Shown here: piece after piece, positions 17,185-26,550 of the stretch | How the letters are laid out: each line of letters begins with the position of its first letter | Position numbering within the stretch: the stretch's first letter is position 1 | Source of the DNA: Lysinibacillus_B sp042920265 | GTDB taxonomy: Bacteria; Bacillota; Bacilli; Bacillales_A; Planococcaceae | Length of the DNA stretch: 64,000 bases | Assembly: GCF_042920265.1 (NCBI RefSeq) | Contig: NZ_JBDQZI010000007.1 | Coordinates: forward strand, 62,001-126,000 | Reading direction: 5' to 3' | Program-made: the position numbers and the translations under genes | The notes under the pieces: generated by a model | The model's database searches: none | Told to the model about the DNA's origin: nothing | What the model saw: the letters and a program-made list of their open reading frames with translations, nothing else

Positions 17185-17568
17185 ATGAAACGACATGAAG
17201 CGCGTGAAAAAGCGTTGCAAGCTTTGTTTCAATTAGACAGCACAGAGCTACCGATTGAACAAGCAATCGAGCACGTTTTAGAAGAGCAAAAGTCAACTGC
17301 TTTTTTAGAGCAGCTAGTCCGTGGCACAATTGAACATAAAGAAGCAATCGACGCAGCGTTAGAAGAAAAACTAGAGAACTGGACGCTAAGTCGTCTGCCT
17401 AAAATTGAAAGAACTGTTTTACGTTTATCTGTTTACGAACTTTTATATATGCCAGATACACCACATCGCGTAGTACTAAACGAAGCGATTGAGCTTTGTA
17501 AAGTATTCGGTGATGAAAAATCGTCAAAGTTCGTCAATGGTGTACTTTCTAAATTTACACAACAATAA
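17185..17568 (+). CDS. nusB: Transcription antitermination factor NusB
   Basis: 127 residues, all-helical. Signature segments: RHEAREKALQALFQLD at the start, LEQLVRGTIEH in the middle and PHRVVLNEAIELCKVFGDEKSSKFVNGVLSKF at the end (split here for clarity: the conserved parts are NEAIELCK and SSKFVNGVL). NusB binds boxA RNA with NusE (S10) in rRNA antitermination. GAAGGAG precedes the ATG. Followed by folD after 27 bases, as in B. subtilis. Confidence 0.95.
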   Translation: MKRHEAREKALQALFQLDSTELPIEQAIEHVLEEQKSTAFLEQLVRGTIEHKEAIDAALEEKLENWTLSRLPKIERTVLRLSVYELLYMPDTPHRVVLNEAIELCKVFGDEKSSKFVNGVLSKFTQQ

Positions 17569-17595
17569 CCCGTGAACATTGGAAGGAGTAACAAC

Positions 17596-18471
17596 ATGTC
17601 AAGTGCAATTATTAATGGTAAAGAAATTGGTCAAGAAATTCGAAAAAGTGTCGAAGTGCGTGTAGGCGCATTAAAGGAACACGGTGTAACACCAGGTTTA
17701 GCTGTTATTTTAGTTGGGGATAACCCAGCAAGTAAAACATACGTTGCCAACAAGCAAAAATCTTGTGAGGCAATTGGTATGTATTCAGAGCTTATTAAGT
17801 TACCAGCAGAAACAACGCAAGAAGCTTTACTCGACCAAATCCGTGATTTAAATGATCGTGAAGATATTCACGGTATTCTTGTGCAACTCCCATTACCAAA
17901 ACATATTGATGAGGATGCTGTCATTGCAACCATTTCTCCTGAAAAGGATGTAGATGGCTTTTCACCAATCAGCGTTGGGAAAATGATGTTAGGACAGGAA
18001 ACGTACTTGCCATGTACTCCTTTCGGTGTGATGAAGCTTTTAGAACATTCAGGTATTGAAGTGGCAGGTAAGCACGCGGTCATCGTTGGGCGTAGCCACA
18101 TCGTAGGGAAACCAATGGGGCAACTGTTACTTCAAAAAGATGCAACAGTAACGTATACGCATTCTAAAACACCAGATTTGCCATCGTTCACAAAACAAGC
18201 AGATATTATCATCGCGGCGGTGGGTCGTGCGAATTTTATTACAAAAGAGCATATTAAACCAGGTGCTGTTGTTATTGATGTAGGGATTAATCGTGACGAA
18301 AACAACAAGCTTTGTGGAGATGTAAACTTTGCGGATGTAGACGGAGTTGCGTCACATATTACACCAGTACCAGGTGGTGTTGGTCCGATGACAATTACGA
18401 TGTTATTAGAAAACACAGTGCAAGCGGCTGAAAAAAAGCTAGCACAGGACAAAGCTATTAAAAATATGTAA
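17596..18471 (+). CDS. folD: Bifunctional methylenetetrahydrofolate dehydrogenase/cyclohydrolase
   Basis: 291 residues. Interconverts methylene-, methenyl- and formyl-tetrahydrofolate using NADP. Motifs: SKTYVANKQKSCEAIGM with the catalytic lysine in the first domain, HGILVQLPLPKHI, VVGRSHIVGKPMGQLLL (here IVGRSHIVGKPM) in the cofactor site and TPVPGGVGPMTITML near the end. Start at 17596 follows AAGGAG; an earlier in-frame ATG has no suitable site. Confidence 0.96.
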   Translation: MSSAIINGKEIGQEIRKSVEVRVGALKEHGVTPGLAVILVGDNPASKTYVANKQKSCEAIGMYSELIKLPAETTQEALLDQIRDLNDREDIHGILVQLPLPKHIDEDAVIATISPEKDVDGFSPISVGKMMLGQETYLPCTPFGVMKLLEHSGIEVAGKHAVIVGRSHIVGKPMGQLLLQKDATVTYTHSKTPDLPSFTKQADIIIAAVGRANFITKEHIKPGAVVIDVGINRDENNKLCGDVNFADVDGVASHITPVPGGVGPMTITMLLENTVQAAEKKLAQDKAIKNM

Positions 18472-18489
18472 AATAAGAATAGTGTTAAT

Positions 18490-18526
18490 AAGGGTGTCTA
18501 AAGGTAGGTGCAGACACCCTTTTCTT
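18490..18526 (+). terminator. Terminator after folD
   Basis: AAGGGTGTCT pairs with AGACACCCTT, 10 bp, loop of 12, then a T-rich run. Confidence 0.85.
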
Positions 18527-18535
18527 TTGCCATTG

Positions 18536-18612
18536 TAGGCTAAGTACATAAGAAAGGCGTATTTGCAACCGTACTCCTGCCGCTTACGCTTTCGTCGCAA
18601 AGTAAGATTTGG
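18536..18612. repeat. Short intergenic repeat fragment
   Basis: TCCTGCCGCTTACGCTTTCG then TCGCAAA (about 18577-18602) recurs in near-identical form at 52810-52832 and, inverted, at 53119-53143 inside the larger mobile repeat. GGCTAAGTA and TGCTTAGGC at the two ends are complementary apart from two positions. No coding content. Confidence 0.5.
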
Positions 18613-18683
18613 CGCGAATGCTTAGGCACTTTTTCAATTTGAAAAATTTTATACTTTCTTACTCTTTTAAAAAAGGGGGCGAA

Positions 18684-20033
18684 ATGATGTCGTCTTCGTA
18701 TTTATCCGTAAAAGCATTAACGAAATATATTAAACGGAAATTTGAAGCAGACCCACATCTGAGAGAAGTGTATGTAAAAGGTGAGTTATCAAATGTCAAA
18801 ATCCACACATCAGGTCATATTTATTTTACGCTAAAAGATGATGGGGCACGTATTAATGCGACAATGTTCCGAAACCAAGCAGCCAAATTAGCCTTTCGAC
18901 CGGAAGAAGGTATGCAAGTATTTATTCGGGGAGATGTCAATGTATATGAAGTAGGTGGAACGTATCAGTTATATGCTCACACGATGGAACCGGACGGAGT
19001 AGGTGGTTTATTTGTTGCGTTTAATCAATTAAAAGAACGCTTACAAAAGGAAGGGCTATTTAATCCTAACTTTAAGCAACCGATTCCACTGTATCCTAAA
19101 ACAGTCGGTGTACTAACGGCTACAACAGGAGCAGCAATTCGTGATATTTGTACAACGATTGGGAGACGCTATCCACAAGCGGAAGTTTGTATTTATCCAA
19201 CGCTTGTACAAGGGGCAAATGCAGCAGCGAATATTGCTAAAAATATTATATTAGCTAATGAGCAGGCAATGTGCGATGTGCTGATTGTTGGACGTGGTGG
19301 TGGTTCCATTGAAGATTTATGGGCATTTAATGAAGAAGTTGTTGCTCGTGCTATTTTCGAGAGTCGCATTCCAATCATTAGTGCGGTGGGGCATGAGACA
19401 GATACAACGATCGCCGACTTTGTAGCTGATTTACGTGCACCAACCCCGACAGCCGCAGCAGAACTTGCGGTACCCAATCAGCAAGAGCTCTATCAGCGTG
19501 TATTAAAAAATCAGTCTCAGCTCCATCAGATGATGACGGCGCGTCTCACATTTGAACGCAGTCGTTTGACGAAGCTACAAAATGCATATCCGCTTGCGAT
19601 GCCTGAGCGATTATATCGCCCGTTTACGGAAAAGCTAATACAAATGGATACGCAGCTTCAGCATGCCACTTCACTGTATATGATGAAACAACGGAATGCT
19701 TTAGAGCGACTGCAGGCATCTTTACAAATGCAGTCACCGAAGCAAACATTAGATTACACAAAACGGCAATTAGATCAGATCACGCAGCAATTAACACGAG
19801 CGGCTTATACAAATGTGGAACAACGTAAACATCAATTTAGTAGCGTCATCCGTACACTTGAGGCGTTAAATCCGCTAGCCATTATGCACAAAGGATTTAA
19901 TGTGTCATACAAAGATGGGAAAGTGGTCAAGTCGATTGACCAATTAGCGAAGGATGATACGATTCAAATTGCACTCCATGACGGGACAGCGCAGGCTAAA
20001 ATACTGTCAACGGAGAAAAAGGAGGAATACTAA
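18684..20033 (+). CDS. xseA: Exodeoxyribonuclease VII large subunit
   Basis: 449 residues. N-terminal OB domain (YLSVKALTKYIKRKF, then VYVKGELSNVKIHTSGHIY), catalytic domain with VGVLTATTGAAIRDI, IIVGRGGGSIEDLWAF-like ILIVGRGGGSIEDLW and ISAVGHETDTTIADF, then a long coiled-coil C-terminal part. It degrades single-stranded DNA with XseB. Two adjacent ATGs at 18684 and 18687 follow AAAGGGGGC; either is possible. Its stop overlaps xseB by one base. Confidence 0.95.
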   Translation: MMSSSYLSVKALTKYIKRKFEADPHLREVYVKGELSNVKIHTSGHIYFTLKDDGARINATMFRNQAAKLAFRPEEGMQVFIRGDVNVYEVGGTYQLYAHTMEPDGVGGLFVAFNQLKERLQKEGLFNPNFKQPIPLYPKTVGVLTATTGAAIRDICTTIGRRYPQAEVCIYPTLVQGANAAANIAKNIILANEQAMCDVLIVGRGGGSIEDLWAFNEEVVARAIFESRIPIISAVGHETDTTIADFVADLRAPTPTAAAELAVPNQQELYQRVLKNQSQLHQMMTARLTFERSRLTKLQNAYPLAMPERLYRPFTEKLIQMDTQLQHATSLYMMKQRNALERLQASLQMQSPKQTLDYTKRQLDQITQQLTRAAYTNVEQRKHQFSSVIRTLEALNPLAIMHKGFNVSYKDGKVVKSIDQLAKDDTIQIALHDGTAQAKILSTEKKEEY

Positions 20034-20260
20034 TGTCACAACAATCATTTGCCGTAGCGATGACAGACTTAGAAGAAATTGTGCGCAAACTAGAACAAGG
20101 GGATGTTCCTCTTGAAGAAGCGATTGATTTATATAAAAAGGGCATGGAACTTTCTCAGTTTTGTCATGAAAAATTATCAAATGCAGAACAACAACTAATT
20201 TCAATTGTTGGTGAAGACGGCGAGAAACAACCGTTTTCAGCTAATACAGGAGAGATGTAA
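20033..20260 (+). CDS. xseB: Exodeoxyribonuclease VII small subunit
   Basis: 75 residues. Typical sequence FAVAMTDLEEIVRKLEQGD, then LEEAIDLYKKGMELSQFC, two helices that bind along the coiled coil of XseA. The ATG overlaps the xseA stop, with GGAGG just upstream inside xseA. The next gene begins one base after its stop. Confidence 0.95.
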   Translation: MSQQSFAVAMTDLEEIVRKLEQGDVPLEEAIDLYKKGMELSQFCHEKLSNAEQQLISIVGEDGEKQPFSANTGEM

Positions 20261-20261
20261 A

Positions 20262-21146
20262 ATGAGTGAACGTTTACAACAATTTATAGCACAACATGTG
20301 CCGACGATTGAGTCACATATGTATGAGCTTGTAAAAGAAATTCGTGGACCAGAAATGCTAAAAGAATCGATGCTTTATTCACTTGAAGCAGGAGGCAAGC
20401 GTATTCGTCCATTGTTTGTAGTCGCTGTTTGCGATATGTTTAACGGTCTACAGCCAGCATCCTATACGGTTGGGGCAACAATCGAAATGATTCATACGTA
20501 TTCCCTTATCCATGACGATTTACCGTGCATGGACGACGATGATATGCGCCGCGGGAAGCCAACAAATCATATTGTGTATGGTGAAGCACTGGCTGTACTT
20601 GCAGGGGATGCATTAAATTCATTATGCTTTGGTGTATTAGCACGGATGCCAAATGTATCAGCCGAACAGCGCTTAGAACTTGTTCATATGTTAAGTGAAG
20701 GTGCAGGGGCTGAAGGGATGGTTGGTGGACAAGTCCTTGATATGGAAGGCGAAAAACGCCAGCTGAATTTAGCCGAATTAGAAAATATTCATATTAACAA
20801 AACCGGTGCTTTATTACGATTTAGTATTGAAGCGGGTGCTGTCTTATGTAATGCTTCGCAGGAAGAGCGTGAGGCATTAGTGGACTATGCACACCATATT
20901 GGGTTAGCGTTCCAAATCCAAGATGATATTTTAGATATTGAAGGAACGAGCGAGCAGTTAGGAAAAACCGCAGGGAAAGATGTAGAAAGTGATAAAAGTA
21001 CGTATCCAGCGCTATTAACAATCGATGGTGCAAAGCAAAAGCTAGAGGAGCATTATAAACTGGCACTTGCAGCATTAGATTGTCTAACAGTGGATAGCAC
21101 ATTGTTACGAGAATTTGCTAATTATATTATTTCTCGCAGTAATTAA
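20262..21146 (+). CDS. ispA: Farnesyl diphosphate synthase (geranyltranstransferase)
   Basis: 294 residues. Condenses IPP with DMAPP and GPP to FPP. Both aspartate-rich motifs are visible: HDDLPCMDDDD with the first DDxxxxD, and QIQDDILD as the second; GGKRIRP and KTG...R-type contacts are also present (INKTGALLRF). ATG at 20262 follows AGGAGAGATG. It lies between xseB and dxs, the conserved arrangement. Confidence 0.95.
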   Translation: MSERLQQFIAQHVPTIESHMYELVKEIRGPEMLKESMLYSLEAGGKRIRPLFVVAVCDMFNGLQPASYTVGATIEMIHTYSLIHDDLPCMDDDDMRRGKPTNHIVYGEALAVLAGDALNSLCFGVLARMPNVSAEQRLELVHMLSEGAGAEGMVGGQVLDMEGEKRQLNLAELENIHINKTGALLRFSIEAGAVLCNASQEEREALVDYAHHIGLAFQIQDDILDIEGTSEQLGKTAGKDVESDKSTYPALLTIDGAKQKLEEHYKLALAALDCLTVDSTLLREFANYIISRSN

Positions 21147-21179
21147 AGTGTTAAACGTTTTATTCTCACGTTTAACACT
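21147..21179 (+). terminator. Hairpin directly after ispA
   Basis: AGTGTTAAACG pairs with CGTTTAACACT, 11 bp perfect, 11-base loop. No T run follows; instead TATAAT lies three bases on, so this may be an attenuating or 3'-protecting stem with a promoter for dxs beside it. Confidence 0.5.
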
Positions 21180-21239
21180 GTTATAATAGAACAATATCGC
21201 AAACACGGTGAATAAATAGATGAAAAGGTGTGTGTAGAG

Positions 21240-23129
21240 ATGGATTTAAACACGATTTCTAGTCCATCCTTTTTAAAAGGCTTGAATAATAAACAATTAG
21301 AGGCACTTGCAAAAGATGTTCGTGCATTTCTAATTGAAAAATGTTCTGTCACTGGAGGTCACATCGGTCCAAATTTAGGTGTAGTCGAACTTACAATCGC
21401 TTTACATAAAGCGTTTAATAGTCCAGCAGATAAATTTTTATGGGACGTAGGGCATCAAGCCTACGTGCATAAAATTTTAACAGGACGTGCCAGTCAGTTT
21501 GATACATTACGTCAGTATAAAGGACTGTGTGGATTCCCGAAGCTTGTAGAAAGCGAGCATGATGAATGGGAAACAGGACATAGTTCAACGTCTTTATCCG
21601 CTGCAATGGGGATGGCAGCAGCTCGTGACATCCGAAAGGAAAAAAATTATGTGGTGCCAATTATTGGCGATGGTGCACTGACAGGTGGGATGGCACTTGA
21701 AGCACTAAACCATATTGGTCATGAAAAAACGAATATGATTGTCATTTTAAATGATAATGAAATGTCTATTGCTCCTAACGTTGGTGCATTACATGGCGTA
21801 TTAGGTCGCTTGCGTACGGCAAGAGAGTACTCTAAGGCCAAGGAAGAACTGGAGCGCTTAATGTATAAAATTCCAGTTGTCGGTGATAAATTAGCGGCAA
21901 CGGCGGAGCGTGTAAAAGATAGCTTGAAATATTTAGTTGTATCAGGCGTTTTCTTTGAGGAAATGGGCTTTAAATATTTAGGGCCAATTGACGGACACGA
22001 TTTTGAAGTGTTAGAAGAGACGTTAGAATATGCTAAAAAAGTCGAAGGTCCAGTCCTTGTTCACGTCATTACGAAAAAGGGTAAAGGGTACAAACCAGCA
22101 GAAGAAGATACAGTTGGTACATGGCATGGAACGGGTCCATATAAAATGGAGAACGGTGAGTTTGTGAAGTCAGCTGTAAAAGGTCCAGCTTGGAGTAGCT
22201 TAGTGGCAGAGTCCGTTCGTAAATGTATGAAGGACGATGAACGAATCGTAGCGATTACACCGGCAATGCCAGTGGGCTCTAAACTGGAAGGCATTCAAAA
22301 AGACTTTCCAAATCGATTCTTTGATGTTGGGATTGCAGAACAGCACGCTGCAACAATGGCTGCAGGTCTTGCAACGCAAAAGATGAAACCGTTTTTAGCG
22401 ATTTACTCGACGTTTTTACAACGCGCATATGATCAAGTACTTCATGATATCGCACGTCCGAACTTAAATGTCTTTATCGGGATTGACCGTGCAGGCTTAG
22501 TTGGGGCAGATGGAGAAACGCATCAAGGGGTATTTGATATTTCCTTCTTGCGTCATATTCCGAATATCGTGCTTATGATGCCGAAAGATGAAAACGAAGG
22601 GCAGCATATGGTAAAAACAGCGCTTGAGTATGACAATGGCCCAATCGCGCTACGCTATCCACGTGGTAATGGATTAGGTGTTCCGATGGATGCTGAAATG
22701 AAAGCATTGCCAATTGGTTCATGGGAAGTGCTACGTGAAGGAAAAGATGCAACCATTCTTACATTTGGTACAACAATTCCAATGGCACTAGAAGCGGCAG
22801 AAAAACTAGCTTCACAAGGTGTGCAAGTAAAGGTTGTCAATGCGCGCTTTATTAAGCCAATGGATGAGGAAATGCTGCATGGATTAATGCAACACGGTGC
22901 ACCAATTTTAACGATTGAAGAAGCCGTTTTGCAAGGTGGATTCGGTAGTGCAGTATTAGAGTTTGCGGCAGATTATCAATACAAAGTTGATATTGATCGT
23001 ATCGGTATTCCGGACAAATTTATTGAACACGGCAGTGTCGATCAATTACTTGAAGAAATTAATGTCACAACAGAAGAAACAGTACAACGTATCAATGCGT
23101 TACTTAAAAAGCGGGTAGGAACAATATGA
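21240..23129 (+). CDS. dxs: 1-deoxy-D-xylulose-5-phosphate synthase
   Basis: 629 residues, three transketolase-type domains. First step of the MEP isoprenoid pathway, thiamine diphosphate dependent. Motifs: GGHIGPNLGVVELT with the catalytic-region histidine, GDGALTGGMALEALN and NDNEMSI of the diphosphate site, DIAEQHAAT-like GIAEQHAATMAAGLA and IDRAGLVGADGETHQG. ATG at 21240 follows AAGGTG. It overlaps tlyA by four bases (ATGA). Confidence 0.97.
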   Translation: MDLNTISSPSFLKGLNNKQLEALAKDVRAFLIEKCSVTGGHIGPNLGVVELTIALHKAFNSPADKFLWDVGHQAYVHKILTGRASQFDTLRQYKGLCGFPKLVESEHDEWETGHSSTSLSAAMGMAAARDIRKEKNYVVPIIGDGALTGGMALEALNHIGHEKTNMIVILNDNEMSIAPNVGALHGVLGRLRTAREYSKAKEELERLMYKIPVVGDKLAATAERVKDSLKYLVVSGVFFEEMGFKYLGPIDGHDFEVLEETLEYAKKVEGPVLVHVITKKGKGYKPAEEDTVGTWHGTGPYKMENGEFVKSAVKGPAWSSLVAESVRKCMKDDERIVAITPAMPVGSKLEGIQKDFPNRFFDVGIAEQHAATMAAGLATQKMKPFLAIYSTFLQRAYDQVLHDIARPNLNVFIGIDRAGLVGADGETHQGVFDISFLRHIPNIVLMMPKDENEGQHMVKTALEYDNGPIALRYPRGNGLGVPMDAEMKALPIGSWEVLREGKDATILTFGTTIPMALEAAEKLASQGVQVKVVNARFIKPMDEEMLHGLMQHGAPILTIEEAVLQGGFGSAVLEFAADYQYKVDIDRIGIPDKFIEHGSVDQLLEEINVTTEETVQRINALLKKRVGTI

Positions 23130-23947
23130 CGAAACAACCAAAAGAACGTGTAGACGTTCTATTAGTGGAGCGTGGGCTGTGTGAAACACGTGAAAAAGCA
23201 AAGCGCTCCATTATGGCAGGACTCGTCTATTCCAATGAAACGCGCATCGATAAAGCAGGTGAAAAAATTGTTATCGATGCGCCGCTTCAAGTGAAGGGTT
23301 CTGACCTAAAATATGTGAGTCGTGGTGGATTGAAGCTTGAAAAAGCATTACAAATTTTCGATATGTCAGTCGAAGGAAAGTTAATGCTTGATATCGGCTC
23401 ATCTACAGGCGGCTTTACAGACTGTGCTTTACAAAATGGAGCAAAACATTGCTATGCGCTAGACGTAGGCTCTAACCAATTAGCGTGGAAAATTCGTTCA
23501 GATGAACGTGTAACGGTCATGGAAAAAACAAATTTCCGTTACACAAAGCCGGAAGACTTAGTAGAAGGTTTACCGGATTTTGCAACGATTGATGTGTCAT
23601 TTATTTCACTGTCACTTATTTTGCCGGTATTAAAAACGGTATTAATGCCTGGTGGCGATGTAATGGCACTTGTGAAGCCACAGTTTGAAGCAGGGAAAGA
23701 AAATGTCGGTAAAAAAGGCATCGTCCGCGAGCCTAAAATTCATTTAGCTGTGCTTGAGCAAACAGCTACAATGGCAACAGAAGTAGGCTTTGTCGTAGTA
23801 GACGCCTCTTTCTCGCCTATTACAGGTGGCGAAGGAAATATCGAATTTTTATTCCATTTAAAAAACCCAAAAGACGGTGAAGAATTGACACCGTTTACGG
23901 ATTTTACACGTGTTGTAAATGAAGCACATGCACAACTAAAATCATGA
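23126..23947 (+). CDS. yqxC: TlyA-family rRNA 2'-O-methyltransferase (YqxC)
   Basis: 273 residues. N-terminal S4 RNA-binding domain (RVDVLLVERGLCETREKAKR, to about 65), then a FtsJ/RrmJ-like methyltransferase: MLDIGSSTGGFTDCALQNGA is the SAM-binding loop, DVSFISL the catalytic-site strand and VKPQFEAG a third signature. The catalytic K-D-K tetrad pattern fits. Family members methylate 16S/23S rRNA in mycobacteria; the target in this organism is inferred. Same position, between dxs and ahrC, as in B. subtilis. Confidence 0.9.
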   Translation: MTKQPKERVDVLLVERGLCETREKAKRSIMAGLVYSNETRIDKAGEKIVIDAPLQVKGSDLKYVSRGGLKLEKALQIFDMSVEGKLMLDIGSSTGGFTDCALQNGAKHCYALDVGSNQLAWKIRSDERVTVMEKTNFRYTKPEDLVEGLPDFATIDVSFISLSLILPVLKTVLMPGGDVMALVKPQFEAGKENVGKKGIVREPKIHLAVLEQTATMATEVGFVVVDASFSPITGGEGNIEFLFHLKNPKDGEELTPFTDFTRVVNEAHAQLKS

Positions 23948-23953
23948 AGAAAT

Positions 23954-23982
23954 ACAGCTCACTCTTAAATAGAGTGAGCTGT
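23954..23982. terminator. Hairpin after yqxC
   Basis: ACAGCTCACTCT pairs perfectly with AGAGTGAGCTGT, loop TAAAT, weak T tail. First of two tandem stems. Confidence 0.6.
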
Positions 23983-24006
23983 TATTGTATGCTCATACGT
24001 ATGGCT

Positions 24007-24044
24007 AAAAAGACAAAATCTTATACGTAGGATTTTGTCTTTTT
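24007..24044. terminator. Second terminator between yqxC and argR
   Basis: AAAAAGACAAAATC pairs with its complement over 14 bp, loop of 10; A-rich left and T-rich right sides make it a good terminator. Confidence 0.8.
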
Positions 24045-24171
24045 GAATTTTCTTAAAACTCACAAAGTATTGAAATAAACGCTTTTCTCGCTGCTATATT
24101 CAATTTTTCTTGTTTTTTTTTTATGCAAATGTTAGTGTAAATATACAATTAATTTTTCATGAGGTGAAGAT

Positions 24172-24621
24172 ATGAACAAAGGTCAACGTCATATTCGAAT
24201 TCGCGATATTATTACAAATAATGAAATTGAAACACAAGATGATTTAGTTGAGCATTTAAAAAATGCAGGCTACAATGTGACACAAGCAACGGTATCACGT
24301 GATATTAAAGAGCTGCATTTAGTAAAAGTACCACTACAAGACGGTCGTTATAAATACAGCTTACCAGCAGACCAACGCTTTAATCCAATTCAAAAATTAC
24401 AGCGTGCATTAGCAGATGCATTTGTTTCCATTGACGGAGCATCGCATTTTCTAGTAGTGAAAGCTTTACCTGGAAATGCTAATGCTATTGCAGTATTACT
24501 AGACCATTTAGATTGGAATGAAATTTTAGGCACGATTTCAGGAGACGATACGATTTTAATTATTTGTCGAACGGAAGAAGACCGTGAAGAAATTAAAAAC
24601 AAGCTATTAGACATGCTTTAA
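24172..24621 (+). CDS. argR: Arginine repressor (ArgR/AhrC)
   Basis: 149 residues. Winged helix DNA-binding domain 1-70 (GQRHIRIRDIITNNEIETQ, ATVSRDIKELHLVKVP), then the C-terminal hexamerisation and arginine-binding domain (LPGNANAIAVLLDHLDW, GTISGDDTILIICR). With arginine it represses biosynthesis and activates catabolism. GAGGTGAAG precedes the ATG. The upstream AT-rich stretch may hold an ARG box, but none was clear. Adjacent to recN as in B. subtilis. Confidence 0.96.
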   Translation: MNKGQRHIRIRDIITNNEIETQDDLVEHLKNAGYNVTQATVSRDIKELHLVKVPLQDGRYKYSLPADQRFNPIQKLQRALADAFVSIDGASHFLVVKALPGNANAIAVLLDHLDWNEILGTISGDDTILIICRTEEDREEIKNKLLDML

Positions 24622-24636
24622 TTTGGGGTGGTATTT

Positions 24637-26328
24637 TTGTTACGAGAGCTGAGTATTCGAAACTTTGCCATCATAGATGACTTGACTGTTAGTTTCTTTG
24701 ATGGCTTAACTGTGCTTACAGGGGAAACGGGAGCAGGAAAGTCTATTATTATCGATGCTGTTCATCTGTTAGCAGGTGGACGAGGATCGTTAGAGTTTAT
24801 CCGTCACGGGGCGCGAAAAGCGGAGCTAGGCGGTTTATTTCAAATTTCAAATGATGATCATCCGATTTATGCAAAGTTAGAAGAGGCAGGTATTGAAGCA
24901 GAGGAAGGAACCATTATTTTACGACGCGATTTAAACGATAACGGGAAAAGTGTTTGTCGTGTAAATGGTAAATTAGTGCCACTTTCTGTGCTTCGTGATA
25001 TTGGTGGCAGTTTAATCGATATTCATGGACAACATGAAAACCAAGAGCTGATGGATGAGAAACGTCATATTAATTTACTCGATCATTTTGCACAGGATGA
25101 GTTGCAAGAAGTAAAAGCGCAGTATCAAGCACTTTATGAATCGTATCGTGAATTGAAAAGAGAAGTACAAGCACTTAATTTAGACGAGCAGCGTACAGCA
25201 CAGCGTATCGATTTATATCAATTCCAAATTAATGAATTAGAAGAAGCGGCATTAAAAGTGGACGAGGAAGAACAGTTAACGGAAGAACGCCGCCGATTAA
25301 TGAACTTCCATAAAATTTTTGAACGCGCAAATGTTGCCTATCAAGCTATTTTGGGTGAAGCGCAAGGGCTTGATTTTATCGGCAATGCGATGCGCGCGCT
25401 TGACGATATTGCAAGTCTTGATACGAATTTTAAAGAAGCATCAGAAGCGGTCACATCGAGTTTTTATGCATTGCAAGATGCCGCTTACCAAATTCAACAT
25501 GTACTAGATGATTTAGAATTTGACCCAGAGCGTATGAATGAAGTAGAGCAACGTTTGGCACAATACCAAGCAATGAAGCGTAAATACGGTACGACGGTAG
25601 AAGAAATTTTAGCGTATCACGCGAAAATCGAAGAAGAATTAATGCAGCTCATTAATCGTGATGAAACGATTCAACAAAGTGAAAAGCGCCTTCGTGACAT
25701 GGAAGAGAAATTAAACCGCCTTGCTGAACAGTTAACGGCTATTCGAAAAGACAGTGCGATCGTTTTAAGTGAAGCCATTATGAGTGAACTACGGGTGCTT
25801 CATATGGAAAAAGCGAAGTTTATCGTTCATTTTGAAACGTTAGAGCAATTTGATGTCAACGGCAAGGACGACATTGCTTTTTATATTTCAACAAATGTGG
25901 GGGAACCGCCAAAATCTTTACCAAAAATTGCGTCAGGTGGAGAACTTTCACGTATGATGCTTGCATTAAAAACCATTTTTTCGTCGTCAAATGGCATTAC
26001 ATCTATTATTTTTGACGAAGTGGATACAGGCGTAAGTGGGCGAGTTGCCCAAGCGATAGCTGAAAAAATTGTAGATATTTCCGTTAACTCACAAGTACTA
26101 TGTATTTCCCATCTCCCACAAGTGGCGGCAATGGCAGATCATCATTATTATATTAAAAAACAAGTCGAACATGATCGTACATTTACGACTGTTACAGAAA
26201 TTAAAGGCCAAGCACGTATTGAAGAAGTGAGCCGCATGATGAGCGGAGCTGAAATTACTGATTTAACACTTCAACATGCAACAGAGCTGATTGAAATGGC
26301 CAAAGAACGAAAACAAGTCATAAATTAA
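24637..26328 (+). CDS. recN: DNA repair protein RecN
   Basis: 563 residues, SMC-like. N-terminal Walker A GETGAGKSIIIDA, a long coiled-coil centre (about 155-400, with KREVQALNLDEQRTAQR), signature ASGGELSRMMLALK and Walker B SIIFDEVDTGVSG near the end. It binds DNA ends early in double-strand-break repair. The TTG at 24637 is chosen because it gives the standard N-terminus LRELSIRNFAI and follows GGGGTGG; a GTG at 24628 lies within that site. Confidence 0.94.
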   Translation: MLRELSIRNFAIIDDLTVSFFDGLTVLTGETGAGKSIIIDAVHLLAGGRGSLEFIRHGARKAELGGLFQISNDDHPIYAKLEEAGIEAEEGTIILRRDLNDNGKSVCRVNGKLVPLSVLRDIGGSLIDIHGQHENQELMDEKRHINLLDHFAQDELQEVKAQYQALYESYRELKREVQALNLDEQRTAQRIDLYQFQINELEEAALKVDEEEQLTEERRRLMNFHKIFERANVAYQAILGEAQGLDFIGNAMRALDDIASLDTNFKEASEAVTSSFYALQDAAYQIQHVLDDLEFDPERMNEVEQRLAQYQAMKRKYGTTVEEILAYHAKIEEELMQLINRDETIQQSEKRLRDMEEKLNRLAEQLTAIRKDSAIVLSEAIMSELRVLHMEKAKFIVHFETLEQFDVNGKDDIAFYISTNVGEPPKSLPKIASGGELSRMMLALKTIFSSSNGITSIIFDEVDTGVSGRVAQAIAEKIVDISVNSQVLCISHLPQVAAMADHHYYIKKQVEHDRTFTTVTEIKGQARIEEVSRMMSGAEITDLTLQHATELIEMAKERKQVIN

Positions 26329-26334
26329 TGAACT

Positions 26335-26369
26335 AAGGCAAAGTCGAATTTTCGATTTTGCCTTTTTTT
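26335..26369 (+). terminator. Terminator after recN
   Basis: AAGGCAAAGTCG pairs with CGATTTTGCCTT (one G-U), loop AATTTT, then a T run. Confidence 0.85.
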
Positions 26370-26550
26370 ATGGATAGTAAAGGGAATGTTTTATATATTC
26401 TAACGTACATCATTTTACCTTGTTAACTGCGTGATATCTGCTTTTTTGTTAATGAACTGATGTAAAGGATATGTCTTTGACATGTGACCTTATTTTTCCG
26501 TTCATAAACGATTAAAAGTGCTACAAGCTAATGAAAAAAGGAGGTGGATT